NCBI GenBank assembly: GCA_030737875.1 | Contig: CM060923.1 | Location: 494,414,453 to 494,478,452 of the forward strand | DNA from: Allium sativum | Taxonomy: Eukaryota; Streptophyta; Magnoliopsida; Asparagales; Amaryllidaceae | Reading direction: 5' to 3' | Length of the DNA stretch: 64,000 nt | Part shown: positions 50,522-62,699 of the stretch, one piece after another | Position numbering within the stretch: the stretch's first letter is position 1 | How the letters are laid out: each line of letters opens with the position of its first letter | Position numbers and translations under genes: made by a program | Notes under the pieces: model-generated | Seen by the model: the letters and a program-made list of their open reading frames with translations, nothing else | Told to the model about the DNA's origin: nothing | Databases searched by the model: none

Positions 50522-52039
50522 TGTTCGACGACGAAAATTCTATCAATTAGAAAACCGTCGTGAATATTGAAATAATAACCGCAAGCGCATGGCGTACAAT
50601 TGTTAGTATGTGGCGAATACGAGTCGATCCTCAGGGACAGAATAATTTTAAATTCTATTCAATCAAATTAAACCGAACTATGAAATGTGTTAACTAAAAT
50701 TTAACAAAATTAATGACTAAGTTGAGAATGAAACTATTGGATAAGAGCACTTTAGAGGTGTTTTCACTCTCTAAATCACACAAATCAACATTATGAAATT
50801 ATGTTCTCTATTTGTTTGGTCATTAGTGAGATTAGATTTTGTGTTTATTATAAGTATGACATATTTATGCTATTAATTAGCATAACATAAGTCATCAAAC
50901 TATAACATAAATCTAATTCACTATTCAATTCTCATGAAAAAGATAACAAGTTGAAAGCAACATCAATTTTAAGAATACTCTATTTACTAATAATTAGTAA
51001 TATAGAATATCAAATATAGATTAACACTTCCTCTTGATGCAAAAATCATATATAGATGAAAAGGTAAATTATTTGTGTCATTTGATTAAACATGATCTAT
51101 CCTCTATTAATTAAAGGAATAGATCATCAAAACCAAGTATGATTAACAAAATACGCTAAACATCCATTCTTTAATAACACAGATAGAGACCATGTAAAAT
51201 AAACTATGTTGAATCTATGTGATTAGAGAGCTTCATCACCCCTAAATTGTAGGGGTTTAGCTCCTCGTTTGTGTTATTATTTCAACACAAATATATTTCA
51301 ATATTGAAGAACAACTAGTAAGTAATGAAGAAAAGATATTAACTAATAAAGCTACACTAATTGCAGAAAAGAAAATAACATGTAAATAAAAAACAGCAAA
51401 TTAAGATAGCATTAAAATGAGAGATTACAAAAAAGAAATGGCCCAGAAGCCATGGCAGAAAAACAGAGGTTTTGATTTCAGCCTCCTCTAAACTAAAAAT
51501 CCAGGATACCCTTTACATTATCATACATGGGTTATTTATACATAGGAGAAAACCCTAAATTAACTTTTTACATGCTACCAAGAATGCCCCCTCTTTAAGC
51601 TTCATTTTGTCTTTTAGCAATAATGATTCATGAAGCCCTAATTTTGTGTCTCCACTAAAGAAGGAAGGAGAGTGAATAGGGTCCACCATTAATTCTTTAT
51701 TTGAATTGATTCCCTCTTTCATCTTTTTTGGCAAGACATTGATTTCCACCTTTTGAATTGATCCCCCCCCCCTTTTTTTGTATGCATATATGTCTTTATG
51801 AAGTCCTCTTCTACATGCATCCAATTTCTGCAAAAATATGAAAAATGTTCAAGTAAATATTCTCAAAATAATATAAGCACAAAAATGACCATTTTCCTCC
51901 TATATGATGATAAATGCATGATGTTCTGAAATCAATTCAATTATTGTTTAAACATGATAAAATACCCATATATGACATTTATTAGCACTAAACAAAAATA
52001 AATATGTGAATATAAATGTGCATTTTTACATGCACATCA
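50522..52039 (-). repeat. Athila-type 5' LTR (1,518 bp)
   Basis: Partner of 39964-41478. Same ends, a few percent divergence, followed on the right by the target duplication ACATA (52040-52044). Confidence 0.95.
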
Positions 52040-52044
52040 ACATA
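52040..52044. repeat. Target site duplication ACATA, right of the Athila-type element
   Basis: Matches 39959-39963 exactly. Confidence 0.92.
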
Positions 52045-53300
52045 TATTTTGAAATGTGTAAATGTCAATAAAATGATTTGCCACATGGAAATATAAAGTC
52101 CCTTTAAATTATTTATATTAAGTCATGGTGATGTCTTCCAATAAATACACTCATCAATACCAGAATCAATAGATGTAGGTAATGCCAAAGCATTAGTGCA
52201 CTATTTATTTTGGTTATATGCAATGCAGTAAATGTGATACTCAACTGTATATTTGGGTACGACTTAACTAGGCTTTCATAATAAGATTATGGGCTTAGAG
52301 ACAAAAAAACATAAAATATTCAATATGTAAAATGAACAAAAAATTTCATCATGCTATTCAAGAATTATATATGTGATATAATTGAAATAAGATGTCTACC
52401 TAAAAGATTGTGTTTTGGCGATTAGCCAAAGCTAACCCAAGGCATGATTAGATATGGATCTTGGATCACTAAGAAATATGTATACTGATATATATATATA
52501 TATACACACACACATATACATATATATATATATATATATATGTTAATTTGAGTGAGAGCATATTTTAGTTTAAATTATACATTTATATTAATATGCAATG
52601 TTCTATATAAAATTTGATTGTCAAAATTTGTGTTTATATTGAATATAAATGGTGCAATATCATTCATCATTATTATTTATTATCTTATGTAGATATTAAA
52701 TGGTAAATAACACCAATAATCTAAATCGCTAAAATTGGTCCTTAAGAAAGATAAACTGAATTAAATCAAATTTCTTGACTAACATTGAAATTTGAGGATT
52801 GTCCTTAAACAGAAGGAAATATAATTGTTTTGTATATTAGAAGGCCTGAAAGAAAATGGAGACATATGACTTCAACCAAATAAGGTATAATTGTTATAAA
52901 TGTCAACTTATCTACTTATACATCTCTAGTATTACATACTAGATATGGATCACATGTATGTATGTGAATTTGCAGGAATTGCAAAAGAAATAGAAATATG
53001 GCAAAAGGGGAAGTGGATTTACAAGTTGAAATAACGCAATATTGTTGCATTATCCATAGGAAACTGTCTCTTGTCCTAGCCAATGGCTTAATTGTTAAGA
53101 TGTCATTATCATGTAATTTCCATTTAAAATAAATGTTATTCTATATGTTATTATACAAGTTTGAATTTTCATTTGTAATAAAATACAATTGTTGTTCATA
53201 TTATTTAAATGAAATATGTTATGAAAAGAACAATCAGTTAACGTTTTTATAAATCCTTATTTTGATGTGCTTGATTATAACATAAATACTGAACATATCA
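52045..53300. other. Copia interior, non-coding
   Basis: Continuation of 37116-39958 after the Athila-type insertion. AT-rich, with a TA/CA microsatellite (52490-52541). No gag or protease motif recognised. Confidence 0.5.
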
Positions 53301-53959
53301 AATCTAATGATATAAATCTAACATACCTTTGACATTTCTGTTAGGCCATATAAATAAGGAACGCATATCAACACTCCATAATGATAGAACTTTGAGATCA
53401 TTTGATTTCGATTCATATGAACAATGCAAATCTTGTTTATTAGGAAAAATGAATAAAGCACCTTTCATTGGACACAGTGAACGGGCTAGTGATGTATTGG
53501 CCTTATACATAGTGATGTATGAGGACCAATGAATACATCAGCTAGAGGTAGGCTTCATTACTTTATTACATTTATTGGTCATATCAGTAAATATGGTTAT
53601 GTGTATTTTAAAAAACACAAATCAAAATCCTTTGAAAAGTTCAAAGAATTCAAGAATGAAGTTCAAAACCAACTTTGAAAGAATACAAAGACTCTTCGAA
53701 CAGATCGAGAAGAATAATTAAGCCAATTATTTAATGACCATCGAAAAGAGTGTAGAATTGTCTCACAACACGCTCCACCTAGAACACCACAATGAAATGG
53801 TGTGTGCGAAAGGAGAAATTCGCACCTTATAAGATATGGTATGATCATTGATGAGTCATACAGATCTTCCAATAAAATTTGAGGTTATCCCCTTGAAATA
53901 ATTACATTCATATTTAATTGTAATCCTACTAAAACGATTCTAAAGGCACAACATGAGAT
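53301..53959 (+). pseudogene. Copia gag-pre-integrase and integrase remnant, part 1
   Basis: In shifting plus-strand frames: LGHINKERIS and CKSCLLGKMNKAPFIGHSERA (pre-integrase zinc-finger region, 53343-53490), then weak integrase motifs (KSSKNSRMKFKTNF near 53640, DMV*SLMSHTDLPIKF near 53840). The key acidic residues cannot be assigned with certainty. It ends at the 8-bp target site of the hAT insertion; coding similarity resumes at 55204. Confidence 0.8.
53952..53959. repeat. Target site duplication CATGAGAT, left of the hAT element
   Basis: Eight bases directly left of the element; the same eight follow at 55196-55203. The 8-bp length is diagnostic of hAT transposons. Confidence 0.93.
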
Positions 53960-55195
53960 CAAGGGCGGCCCGATAGGATTTGATGCCCTATACGAACATA
54001 ATTTTTTTCATTTTTGTTGCCCCACTTTGTAAAATAGCAATACTTTCATATGCATAAAAATACATGATTTTTTTTTAATATAAAATGCAACATTGATTAC
54101 AAAATAATGTTAAACTATATCACTAGTTTACAAGCCAAAAAATTATTATGTCAACATGGCATCAAACCAAAAAAACTAACGAAAACAACTACGTCTTGCA
54201 TTCTTTGAAGCAAACTCCTCTATAATCTTCTAAAAGCATGCTTGACATCAAAGAATCCTCTGAGTGATGTGTTTGGCAAAATGAAGAGGAGGGTGCAGGG
54301 AGTATGGTATGTAATGATATTGTTAACATTCTTTATGTATTGTTGTTTTTCCAAACATTGGATGCAAATACATGTTTTTCAAAGGTTTTCCTGATTGATT
54401 TTGGGCATTGCTAATATGCTGAAATGTAATTTGGCACTGAACAGTGATCAACCTTGTCCTAACATGTGCTAACTTTTGAAATGGATCGAAGAATAGAACT
54501 TCTCTTAGACAGCTCAAGTATGAGTTTGATCAGACAACAGTAGTCTTTTATAGCTTGTATACATAACTGGAACAAGCTGTAAGAAATCATGGCGGATAAA
54601 ACAGAAATTTTTATAACTCTAACTATATGGATTCACCTTGTATGTATTAAACGACATTTCGTATATATCATATGCAAATTTTTCAGAAAACAGAAAGGAA
54701 GAGGAATCATGCCTAATGGTGGAAAATTTGTACTGTTAAATTCTAAAAGTCCTATAGGAATCACTGGGTAATTAAAAAAATTGGTAGAATTTCCATTTTG
54801 TATTCCTAGACCAGCACAAAGTCTTGCTCCTCACATAGAATTAACAAATGAAGCCGCCTAAATTGAAATAGGTCAGTGACATCAGTCCAAGCAAACAAAT
54901 GAATTTTGTTGGCTGGGTAGCACACCTGCTCTATACATAATTACGAACTGAAAATTACCTAATTCCCAGCAGCAAGATTTAAGGGGGAGAATGACCAAAA
55001 TCAAACATAAATTGCAAAGTGAAGCCGCCTGTCGCGGATCATGGTGGAGAATCTGAAGGTGAAGCCTATCGAGGACGGCGGATTTCGCGGTGAAGGTGAT
55101 TTTGATTAGCGGCAGAAATTTGGATTTTTGATGCCCCTCACGCGCGTGATGCCCTAGACATTAGTCTTTCCTGTCTTGGGCAAGGGCCGAGCCTG
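53960..55195. mobile_element. Non-autonomous hAT transposon (1,236 bp)
   Basis: Terminal inverted repeats CAAGGGCGGCCC (left) and, read inward from the right end, CAGGCTCGGCCC: 9 of 12 match. Flanked by the perfect 8-bp duplication CATGAGAT. Removing the element and one duplication joins the two copia integrase pieces without loss. The ends resemble the Tip100 group (GGGCGGCCC..., followed by GATGCCC). I see no transposase motif, so it would need enzyme from elsewhere. Confidence 0.88.
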
Positions 55196-55203
55196 CATGA
55201 GAT
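55196..55203. repeat. Target site duplication CATGAGAT, right of the hAT element
   Basis: Exact match to 53952-53959. Confidence 0.93.
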
Positions 55204-55897
55204 ATGAACTAGGAAACGTCCCAGTGTGTCTTTTATGAAGATTTGGGATGTGAGGCGTTTGTTAAACGTCCTGCCTCTGACAAGCTTGGACTCAAATCTG
55301 ATGAGCATTATTTTGTTGAATATCAAAAAGAAGCAAAAAGATATTATTTCTACAAACCCTCCGAGAATAAAATGTTTATTACTCGAACTGGTACCTTTAA
55401 AAGGAGAATTAGTCTCTGAAATACCGATAGGAATAAGTAGAACTCGAAACCTCTCGGGAACCACAAAATATCATTGAACCTTGTGTGGACAAGGAATTTA
55501 GTGGGAGTAACACAATAATCTTAATGTTATATATTGGTTATTGGGAATGATGTTAGTTTAAAGCAAGAAATAGATATTGATTCTATTAAATAGGATGTTT
55601 AGATTAAAAAGTTCATTATTGAACTTAATCCATTGTTGATCCAATGATTTTACATTGTGATAATAATAGAGCTATTGATCAGACCTAGAAACCTTGATCT
55701 CATTATCGATCGAAACACATATTTAAGAAATATAATTTCATCTATGAAATTATTCACTGAGGAAATATACATATATGCAAAGCACTATATGTTGCAGACC
55801 CACTGACTAAAACTCTGTCGCAACAAAAGAATGATAGTCACACTAGTTTCAAAGGTATATGATACATGATTGATTGACCCTAGTGCAAGTGGGAGAT
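55204..55897 (+). pseudogene. Copia integrase end and RNase H remnant, part 2
   Basis: Directly after the hAT site comes the integrase C-terminal region (SFMKIWDV, then in another frame DKLGLKSDEHYFVEY and YYFYKPSENKMFITRTG, 55230-55400). Most of reverse transcriptase is missing. Near 55600-55830 the RNase H end remains (KKFIIELN, DRNTYLRNIIS, VADPLTKTLSQQKNDSH), followed by CAAGTGGGAGAT, the polypurine tract before the 3' LTR. The gap points to an internal deletion of well over 1 kb. Confidence 0.8.
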
Positions 55898-56143
55898 TAT
55901 TAGAGTTTGTGCTCTAGAGGCAATCCATTTGATGTGACTAATAACACTGTTGATGTTATATTTTATTTTAAATAAAAATTCGTGTTATGTTATATTTACT
56001 GCGTAATAACATATAGAAGTCCTTAGAATAACAATACAGAATTATATAGTTTCAAGTAAGTGACTTAAATATGAGGTTATATAATATAACAAGTATTATA
56101 ATTCTTAAATGTCCTTAGGGAAGTTTTATGGTATATATATAGG
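55898..56143 (+). repeat. Copia 3' LTR, first 246 bp only
   Basis: Starts TATTAGAGTTTGTG (the terminal TG has become TA) and follows 35687 onward until TATATATATAGG, where a hAT-like sequence begins. Confidence 0.88.
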
Positions 56144-56773
56144 CAGAGCCGGTCGTGAGACTTACGAAGTCCAGTGCGATGTACTAAATTATGCCCCCAA
56201 GGTTAAAAAAATTCACAATGATACTAAATAATTTTCATATTATAAGGCATTAATATTAGAAAATTCAATACATCATTATCAACTGAATCTGTTGTTTTTT
56301 TGAAAAATATTTGCTAAGAGACCCTCTTAATGATTTGGCTATTTCTTTGTTTCATTTTTGTTTTTTCCTGTTAGAACTTCCAGATGGTTGCTTTCGTGGA
56401 AACATTACAACTACCTTTTATTTTTTTCAAACTGAAAATATGACTCCTATTGAAAAAAAAATCAATATTTGTAGTAAAAAAAAACATTAAATTTGTTTTT
56501 AACAACAATTTTGTTCATAAAATTTATAGATAAGAATTTGATATTTTGTTAAATACATTCAACGTTTATAAATTCTAACATATGCAATCAAATTCAAAAT
56601 TTCCTTTACACTCTTAAATGAAAAAAAAAACAGTTTTCTTTTTTTCTTTTATTGGTTGAAATAATAGAACAAATTAGGAGTAGTCCTGTTGTGCATGTTA
56701 GCTAACAGTTAGCACCACAAATTCATCTAAGGTTGAACATATTGCATACTTAGACAGCTAACATGTTGAACAT
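56144..56773. mobile_element. hAT-like fragment, cut by E3
   Basis: Begins CAGAGCCGGTC inside the copia LTR, similar to the right end of the hAT at 53960-55195 (CAGGCTCGGCC) and to Tip100-type ends, and has the familiar ATTATGCCCCC nearby. No transposase frame. It stops where E3 starts; its other end and target duplication should lie beyond the right edge of the window. Confidence 0.5.
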
Positions 56774-57049
56774 TATAACAACCCGTATTTTCAATAAACT
56801 GTTATAACATAAATCGAGGCAGAATTTAATTCAAAAATCAGAATCAGGGGAAACGGGCTATGCCATTGCGATCGTCTCGGAAAAATACGCGAAATAGAGT
56901 CCGAGTTTTCGAAAATCGGAGTCCGTATGACCCACTTAAGGCCCATTGAAGTTTTCAGAAATTTCTATGCTAAAGACAGATTTAAATTTCAAATTAAAAT
57001 CAAGGATTAGGGCTAAGCAGGGTTAGGCGGGAAAATTCCCGCCAGGGGC

Positions 57050-57119
57050 CCATGTCGACAGGCATGTCGACAGGGCACCCAGGGTGTCGACTGCCCTGTC
57101 GACAGCCCTGTCGACATGG
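57050..57119. repeat. Inverted repeat with five GTCGAC sites
   Basis: The arm 57050-57075 (CCATGTCGACAGG...) pairs with 57094-57119 over 24 of 26 bases; the loop holds a fifth GTCGAC. GGGCACCC (57073) and GGGTGCCC (57119) extend the symmetry. Confidence 0.85.
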
Positions 57120-57659
57120 GGTGCCCAGGCAGTTCAGCCTGGTGCACCATTTCTGATTTGGGTTGGGTCAAGTGGCTTGGTTCTGGAGAATTCTAAGATC
57201 TGACGGGCCAAACCTAATCTAGGGTTAATCCTAGGGCCTAAAACACTCTAATTCTCTATAAATATACCCCTAATCCTACCCTAAAGCCTCATTAATCAAT
57301 CTTGCAACTAAACTATGCCAAATTGAAACCTCAAATGGCCTCCATCTAAAATCCCTAGCCTCCACCTTCCTCAAAGTTTAATCCTATGATGATATGATGA
57401 TCATACAACCTTTTCTATGTTGTATGAATGCTTAATAACTTGCATACTTCATTAAGATGCAAGTTTGATTTGCTAAAGTTTGTGTTTTTGGGATTTTGCA
57501 AAAGGGTTTTCTTATTTGAGGCTTTGTTTCGGTTTTTAAAAGGGCTTCTTCATCTTATTTGGTGGATTTGTGGCTTGTTTATATTTGTAAGCCCTCTTAC
57601 CTTCACTTTACAAACTTTAAAGTTAATGTTTGGTGAAAGTTGAGATTTATGTGAGTTTA

Positions 57660-58120
57660 GTTGATTATGCATGCTTATGCGAACTCACTATGATATGTTT
57701 TATATGATTCATAAGTTATGCATGCATATGCGAGATTTCTATGCCATGTTTTACATGTTTCACAAGTTATGCATATGCAAGATCACCTTACCATGTTATG
57801 CAAGTTTAATGGATTATGCATGTTCACCTTACCATGTTATGCAAGTTTAATGGATTATGCATGTTCACCTTACCATGTTATGCAAGTTTAATGGATTATG
57901 CATGTTCATCTTACCATGTTATGCAAGTTTAATGGATTATGCATGCTTATGCAAGCTCATCTTACCATGTTATGCAAGTTTAATGGATTATGCATGTTCA
58001 CCTTACCATATTATGCATATTTAATAAGCTATGCATGTTTATGCGAATTCACCATGACATGATTTGCAAGTTTAACATGTATGCATGTTTATTATGACAT
58101 GTGAAGTTCACCATGTATGT
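57660..58120. repeat. 41-bp tandem repeat in the E3 LTR
   Basis: About seven units of a 41-bp repeat with core CACCTTACCATGTTATGCAAG followed by TTTAATGGATTATGCATG. The middle units (57780-58010) are nearly identical, the outer ones degenerate. Confidence 0.88.
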
Positions 58121-58224
58121 TATGCCAAGTTACCTTTTATACCCTTATACGTTATGACGAATATGTAAGCGAGATAATGACGTTGGGAGGGTTTGGGTAA
58201 ACTTAAAAATACATAAAACTAAAA

Positions 58225-58500
58225 GATTGGGAATTTACCTATTAAGTTAGGTCTACCCCTTGGGAATTTACCTATTAAGTTAGGTCTACCCAAGTATATG
58301 TTAACTTGTAAATATGTTTTGAAGTGGACATGACATTAGAGAACATGATATGGCCAACTCGAGGTTAGACCTAGTTGTGGTGTAAATCTTCCCAGGTAAC
58401 CACAACGTGGGGTCTAATGTGGGTAGTTGGTCATGTTGCACCATAAGACCCGAGGTTAGACCTAGACGTGGTGTAAATCTTCCCAGGTAACCACGGATGT
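58225..58500. repeat. Two local direct duplications in the E3 LTR
   Basis: TTGGGAATTTACCTATTAAG with its flank occurs at about 58227 and 58259. A longer unit of about 84 bp (CGAGGTTAGACCTAG, GTGTAAATCTTCCCAGGTAA) occurs at about 58360 and 58451. Confidence 0.85.
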
Positions 58501-59678
58501 CTAATGTGAGAGGTTGGGTGCATTAAGTAATTAATGCCTCATGATTAGGGTTAAGTCATGGCCCACTAATACTTAACCAATAATGGGGATGCGAGGATTA
58601 GATGGGGTTACACTTAGCTAATCTAATCCGGGATTAGTGAGGGGTTAAAACCACATTTAACCCTCTTAGAAACCCTAGCAACGTGGTCTGTTCCAGCAGT
58701 AATCCCAGTTTGGTATCACTACAACCCTACAGCTAGGTTAGGGCGGGGCACGATTACTGGACTGATGTAAGCGACCAAAGCGACGGCTGAGTGGTACAGC
58801 GGTGCGGGTCCGGCGGGCTACGGACGTGCACGTAGTCCGATGTTGGACAAACTCGAGGCACGGGTACCAGTAGGTTTAGACTGTGCATTAATGCTTAGGT
58901 GTCTGGGGTTGACACCCGAGGGCTTGATACACCCAAGGGTGGACCCAGCGCAGTCTGACTACATCCATGTGGGCCGTATGGACACCAACACTCGACGTGT
59001 TAGGTTTATAGGGAGCCGATCGACTAGACCGTTGGGCTGGGCCTTATACTAAGGTCACTTCATGTTATTGGGCCAAAGTTTGGGCTAAGGGATCAAGGTC
59101 TGTTTTGTGGGTTTGCTAGTACACTGTGGTGCAAAGTTTAAGCTCGTCTATGTGATGTCACCTTTATCTATTTGCCAGTATGTTCATCTCAGTTTCCGTC
59201 ATACTGTTAACTTTATTAGTTTATAGATTAATCGTAGTAGGGCTTGCCAGTCTTTTTGACTGACCTGTTTCCTTTCGCTTCTTTTCTTCCGTTTCCCCCC
59301 CCCCCCCCCACAGGTTCTCAGGGAGGGACTACATCTGCTTAGTGGATCTTTGACTTGCTTGTTGGATAGCTCACGTATGGATCTGAGCTAGCTGTGGCTT
59401 ATCTTTTATTTCTGGGGATTAGTACTGATGTTTACTATGTATTTTGTTATCACGTATCTAGACTGGAGTTGTATTTTGGATCATGACATTTTGATGATAT
59501 GTACTTGACTATGTGGGTTTTCTGAGACGATGATGATGGGTTTTTATCTGCTACCGCTGCTTTACTTATATTTATTTTTATCATGCTATATCTCTGTGCA
59601 TGTTTACCTTCACAATAACGCCCCTCCAAAGCTAGTACATTCTAAGGAGTGATCCTAGTGGAGGTGGGGTGTTACATT

Positions 59679-59690
59679 TGGTATCAGAGC
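59679..59690 (+). other. Primer binding site (tRNA-iMet), E3
   Basis: TGGTATCAGAGC, two nt after the LTR end. Confidence 0.95.
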
Positions 59691-59870
59691 CAGGTTTACA
59701 AGATTGAACAAAACTTTTGAAAAAAAAAACCCTTTTTAAAACTATTTTCCAAAAACCTACTAAGTATTTTCCAAAATAAAGTCTAGATTATTTTAAGGCT
59801 AATCCCCAAAAAGCCATCAGCGTTATCCTTCGTTCCCTTGACCTAATCTTATCTTATCTTTTGTTTCAGT

Positions 59871-60566
59871 ATGGCTGAGAATCTTGACATCCCAGATGGG
59901 GTGAACGTACCACTCTGGTATAGGAGACTCCTAGAAGCTAGGGCGGCAGCTGGTCCCGCCAACCCTACTCCCACTCCTCCTCCTGTAGTTGAAAATCCTA
60001 TCCCTAATATCCCTCCTCCGGTGGTCCCTGTTCCCCCTCCTCCAGCAGTTAATATTCCCCCTCCCGTTGCTAATGTTCCCCCTCCTGTTGCTGAGGCTCC
60101 TCCTCCTCCCCCTCAGCATCCTCAGATTGAGTTTACAAAGGTGTGTAAAGACTTCAAGGCAATGGGGGGCAAGAATTTCCTAGGCACAGAATCTTTCGTT
60201 GAAGCTAGGAATTGGCTGAAGGACACGGAGGACTTGTTTGCCATCTTTGGGATAGATGACGAGAGGAAGATCTTGTTGACCGTATGGCTTCTGAAGGATG
60301 AGGCGGCCTATTGGTGGGAGGTCACCAATGGGACGAGGCCCGTTGAGACTTGGGCCGATTTGAGGGCTAGATTTGTAACTAAGTTTCTATCTTCAGCTGA
60401 AGCAAATTTACAAATGGAGAAGTTCCTTGCTCTAAAGCAAGGGGATATGTCTGTCAAGGAGTATGTGAACAAGTTCAATCAGCTGGCCCGTTTTGGTTTG
60501 GATATAGTAAACACCCCGGAGAAGAAGGCTCTTCGATTTGCCAGAGGATTGAATGAGCCGCTATAG
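59871..60566 (+). pseudogene. gag: gag of E3, ended early by TAG
   Basis: Starts MAENLDIPDGVNVP, with a P/V-rich segment (residues 28-85) and a Retrotrans_gag capsid domain (about 95-231: WLLKDEAAYWWE, FLALKQGDMSVKEY, ALRFARGLN). A TAG at 60564-60566 ends it just before the zinc-knuckle part, which follows in the same frame. The ATG follows TTTTGTTTCAGT, which looks like a splice acceptor. Confidence 0.92.
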
Positions 60567-60569
60567 GGC

Positions 60570-62699
60570 TTGGCGATGTCACATATTCCGCATGGAGCCA
60601 CTTTCGAGAGTTTGGTCAATATGGCTCTGCTCCAGGGAGAGGGAAAGAAGGAAGTCAAGTCGGGCGATACTCAAGCAAAGAAGGCGGATTCTCAAGGCAA
60701 AAGCAACCAAGGTCAAAGCAGTCAAGGAAATCAGAATAAGAACAAGAAGGGCAACAACAAAGGCAAGGGGAAGTGCAATTACTGTGGCATAGCTGGGCAT
60801 TTTGCTAAGGATTGCAGGAAGAAGAAAAGGAAGCTTAGTGGTGGATGCTTTTCTTGTGGAGAGACTGGGCACTTCAGCAAAGACTGCCCAAAGAAGAAAG
60901 GACAGGCTGGATCTTCAGGAGGGCAAGTTCATGCTCTCAATGCCGCTTCGGTTCCCGAGAGAGGTAGTGTTTCTGTTGAGAACCTTGTTTATATCTCTGA
61001 TCTTCCAGTACGTACCTTGTTTGATTCCGGTGCATCACATAGCTTTATTTCATCTGATCTTGTTGATAGTTTGCACCTCAGTACTAGCTTAGTGGATGAT
61101 CCCGTTTGTGTTTCGAATCCCATTGGGGGTTCTGCTCATCTATCCATGATATGTGAGGATCTAAGGATCTCTATACTCAGCGTTGAGTTCTTGTGTAGTG
61201 CGTATGTTCTAGGTTTCAGGGGATACGGATTAATCTTGGGCATGGATTGGCTGTCTAGATATGGAGCCATTCTGGATTGTGAGCATAGGGTTGTAAGGCT
61301 TGTGACTCGCCTGGGCAACACCTTAGAGATTTCATGCAATCCGAAGAATCCCGTCATGTTATGCTATCTAGAATCTCTCGACTCATCGGAGGAGGCCCTT
61401 CAGTCTGTAAGGGTGGTCCGAGATTATCCAGATGTGTTTGAAGAAGTTAAGGGGTTGCCCCCTAAACGAGAGATTGACTTTCGCATCTATCTAGTAGACA
61501 ATGCTAAGCCTGTTTCTTTGCCCGTTCGGCATATGGCTCCGCGTGAGAGACGGGAGCTGAGCAAACAAGTGAAAGAATTGCTTGAGAAGGGCTTCATCAG
61601 AAGGAGTATATCCGAATGGGGAGCGCCTGTGGTATTTGCAACTAAGGCAGATGGCTCTCTCCGACTCTGTGTGGATTATAGAGAGTTGAATAAGCTGACT
61701 AAGAAGAACCGACACCCGTTACCAAGGATCGATGATCTCTTTGATCAACTTGTTGGTGCTTCTGTTTTCTCCCAGCTTGACCTTGCTACGGGTTTTCATC
61801 AGCTCAGAGTGGCTGAAGACAGTATAGACAAGACTGCATTCAGAACTCCAGACGGATTCTTTGAATGGCTTGTTATGCCGTTCGGTTTGACGAATGCACC
61901 CGCGTATTTTGTGGATTTGATGAGTAGGGTGTTTCGGGAGTTCTTGAATAAGTTTGTCGTGGTCTTTGTTGATGATATTCTGGTCTTCTCCAAGGATGAG
62001 GAAGAGCATGCGAGGCACCTAGTAGAGGTGATGGATACACTCAGAGCACACCAGTTAAAAGCCAAGTTCTCCAAGTGCCACTTTTGGAGAAGGGAAGTCA
62101 GATTTCTTGGGCATATCGTATCCAAGCAAGGCTTAACGGTGGATCCCGCTAAGGTGGTTGCAGTTCAGGATTGGAAGACTCCAAGGAATGCAACCGAGGT
62201 GAGAAGCTTTCTGGGTCTTGCGGGTTTCTATCGGAAGTTCATTAAAGACTTCGCAAAGATATCCGCTCCTCTTACTAAGTTGACGAAGAAGAACTTAGTC
62301 TTTGCTTGGGATATGGATTGTGAGCTTGCTTTTCAGAGACTCAAAAGAGCCCTTACCTCCGCACCAGTTCTAGCCTTACCCGATGGTGGTAAGATATTTA
62401 CCGTGTACACGGACGCTTGTGGCACGGGACAGGGTGCCGTTCTGATGCAAGAGGGCAGAGTTATATGCTTTGGTGGGAGGCAACTGAAGGTGCATGAGAG
62501 GAATTATCCCACTCATGATCTAGAGCTAGCAGCGATTGTATATGCGCTCAAAGCATGGCGTCATTATCTTCTGGGAGAGAGATTCGAGCTATATACCGAT
62601 CATAAGTCTTTGAAGTATCTCTTTTCGCAGAAAGATTTGAACTTAAGACAGCAGAGATGGATGGAATTTTTGGCTTCCTATGATTTTGAGATATTCTAG
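60570..62699 (+). pseudogene. pol: E3 zinc knuckles, protease, RT and RNase H
   Basis: Same frame as gag. Two CCHC knuckles ([28 protein letters not shown]; residues 69-113), protease with [10 protein letters not shown] (about 150), RT with [24 protein letters not shown] and active site [11 protein letters not shown] (about 470), and RNase H ([44 protein letters not shown]). The frame stops at TAG 62697-62699, where relatives have a short linker before NVVADALSRK, so a small in-frame deletion is likely together with the stop. Confidence 0.93.

Larger units (their letters stand above)
39964..52039 (-). mobile_element. Complete Athila-type Ty3 element (12.1 kb)
   Basis: Two 1.5-kb LTRs, a perfect 5-bp target duplication (ACATA), a tRNA-Asp-type primer site, gag, protease, RT-RNase H and integrase in order on the minus strand, and a polypurine tract. 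The protease motif DLGAS (in place of DTG/DSG), the [10 protein letters not shown] and [12 protein letters not shown] motifs and the primer type are those of the plant Athila clade. It lies inside the interior of the copia element. The coding region has at least three frameshifts and many stops, so it is inactive. No env-like ORF is seen in the 1.36 kb between integrase and the 3' LTR. Confidence 0.93.
56774..59676 (+). repeat. E3 5' LTR (about 2.9 kb)
   Basis: Starts TATAACAACCCG (expected TGTAACAACCCG) and ends GGGGTGTTACA two bases before a tRNA-iMet primer site. Inside: a GTCGAC-rich inverted repeat (57050-57119), a 41-bp tandem repeat (57660-58120), two local duplications (58225-58500) and a C14 run. 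The partner LTR lies outside the window, so the 5' edge rests on the terminal motif. The 70-codon ORF at 58840 is probably chance. Confidence 0.85.

Noticed and set aside
58840..59052. 70-codon ORF in the E3 LTR
   Set aside because: No start context or domain, and no second copy for comparison.
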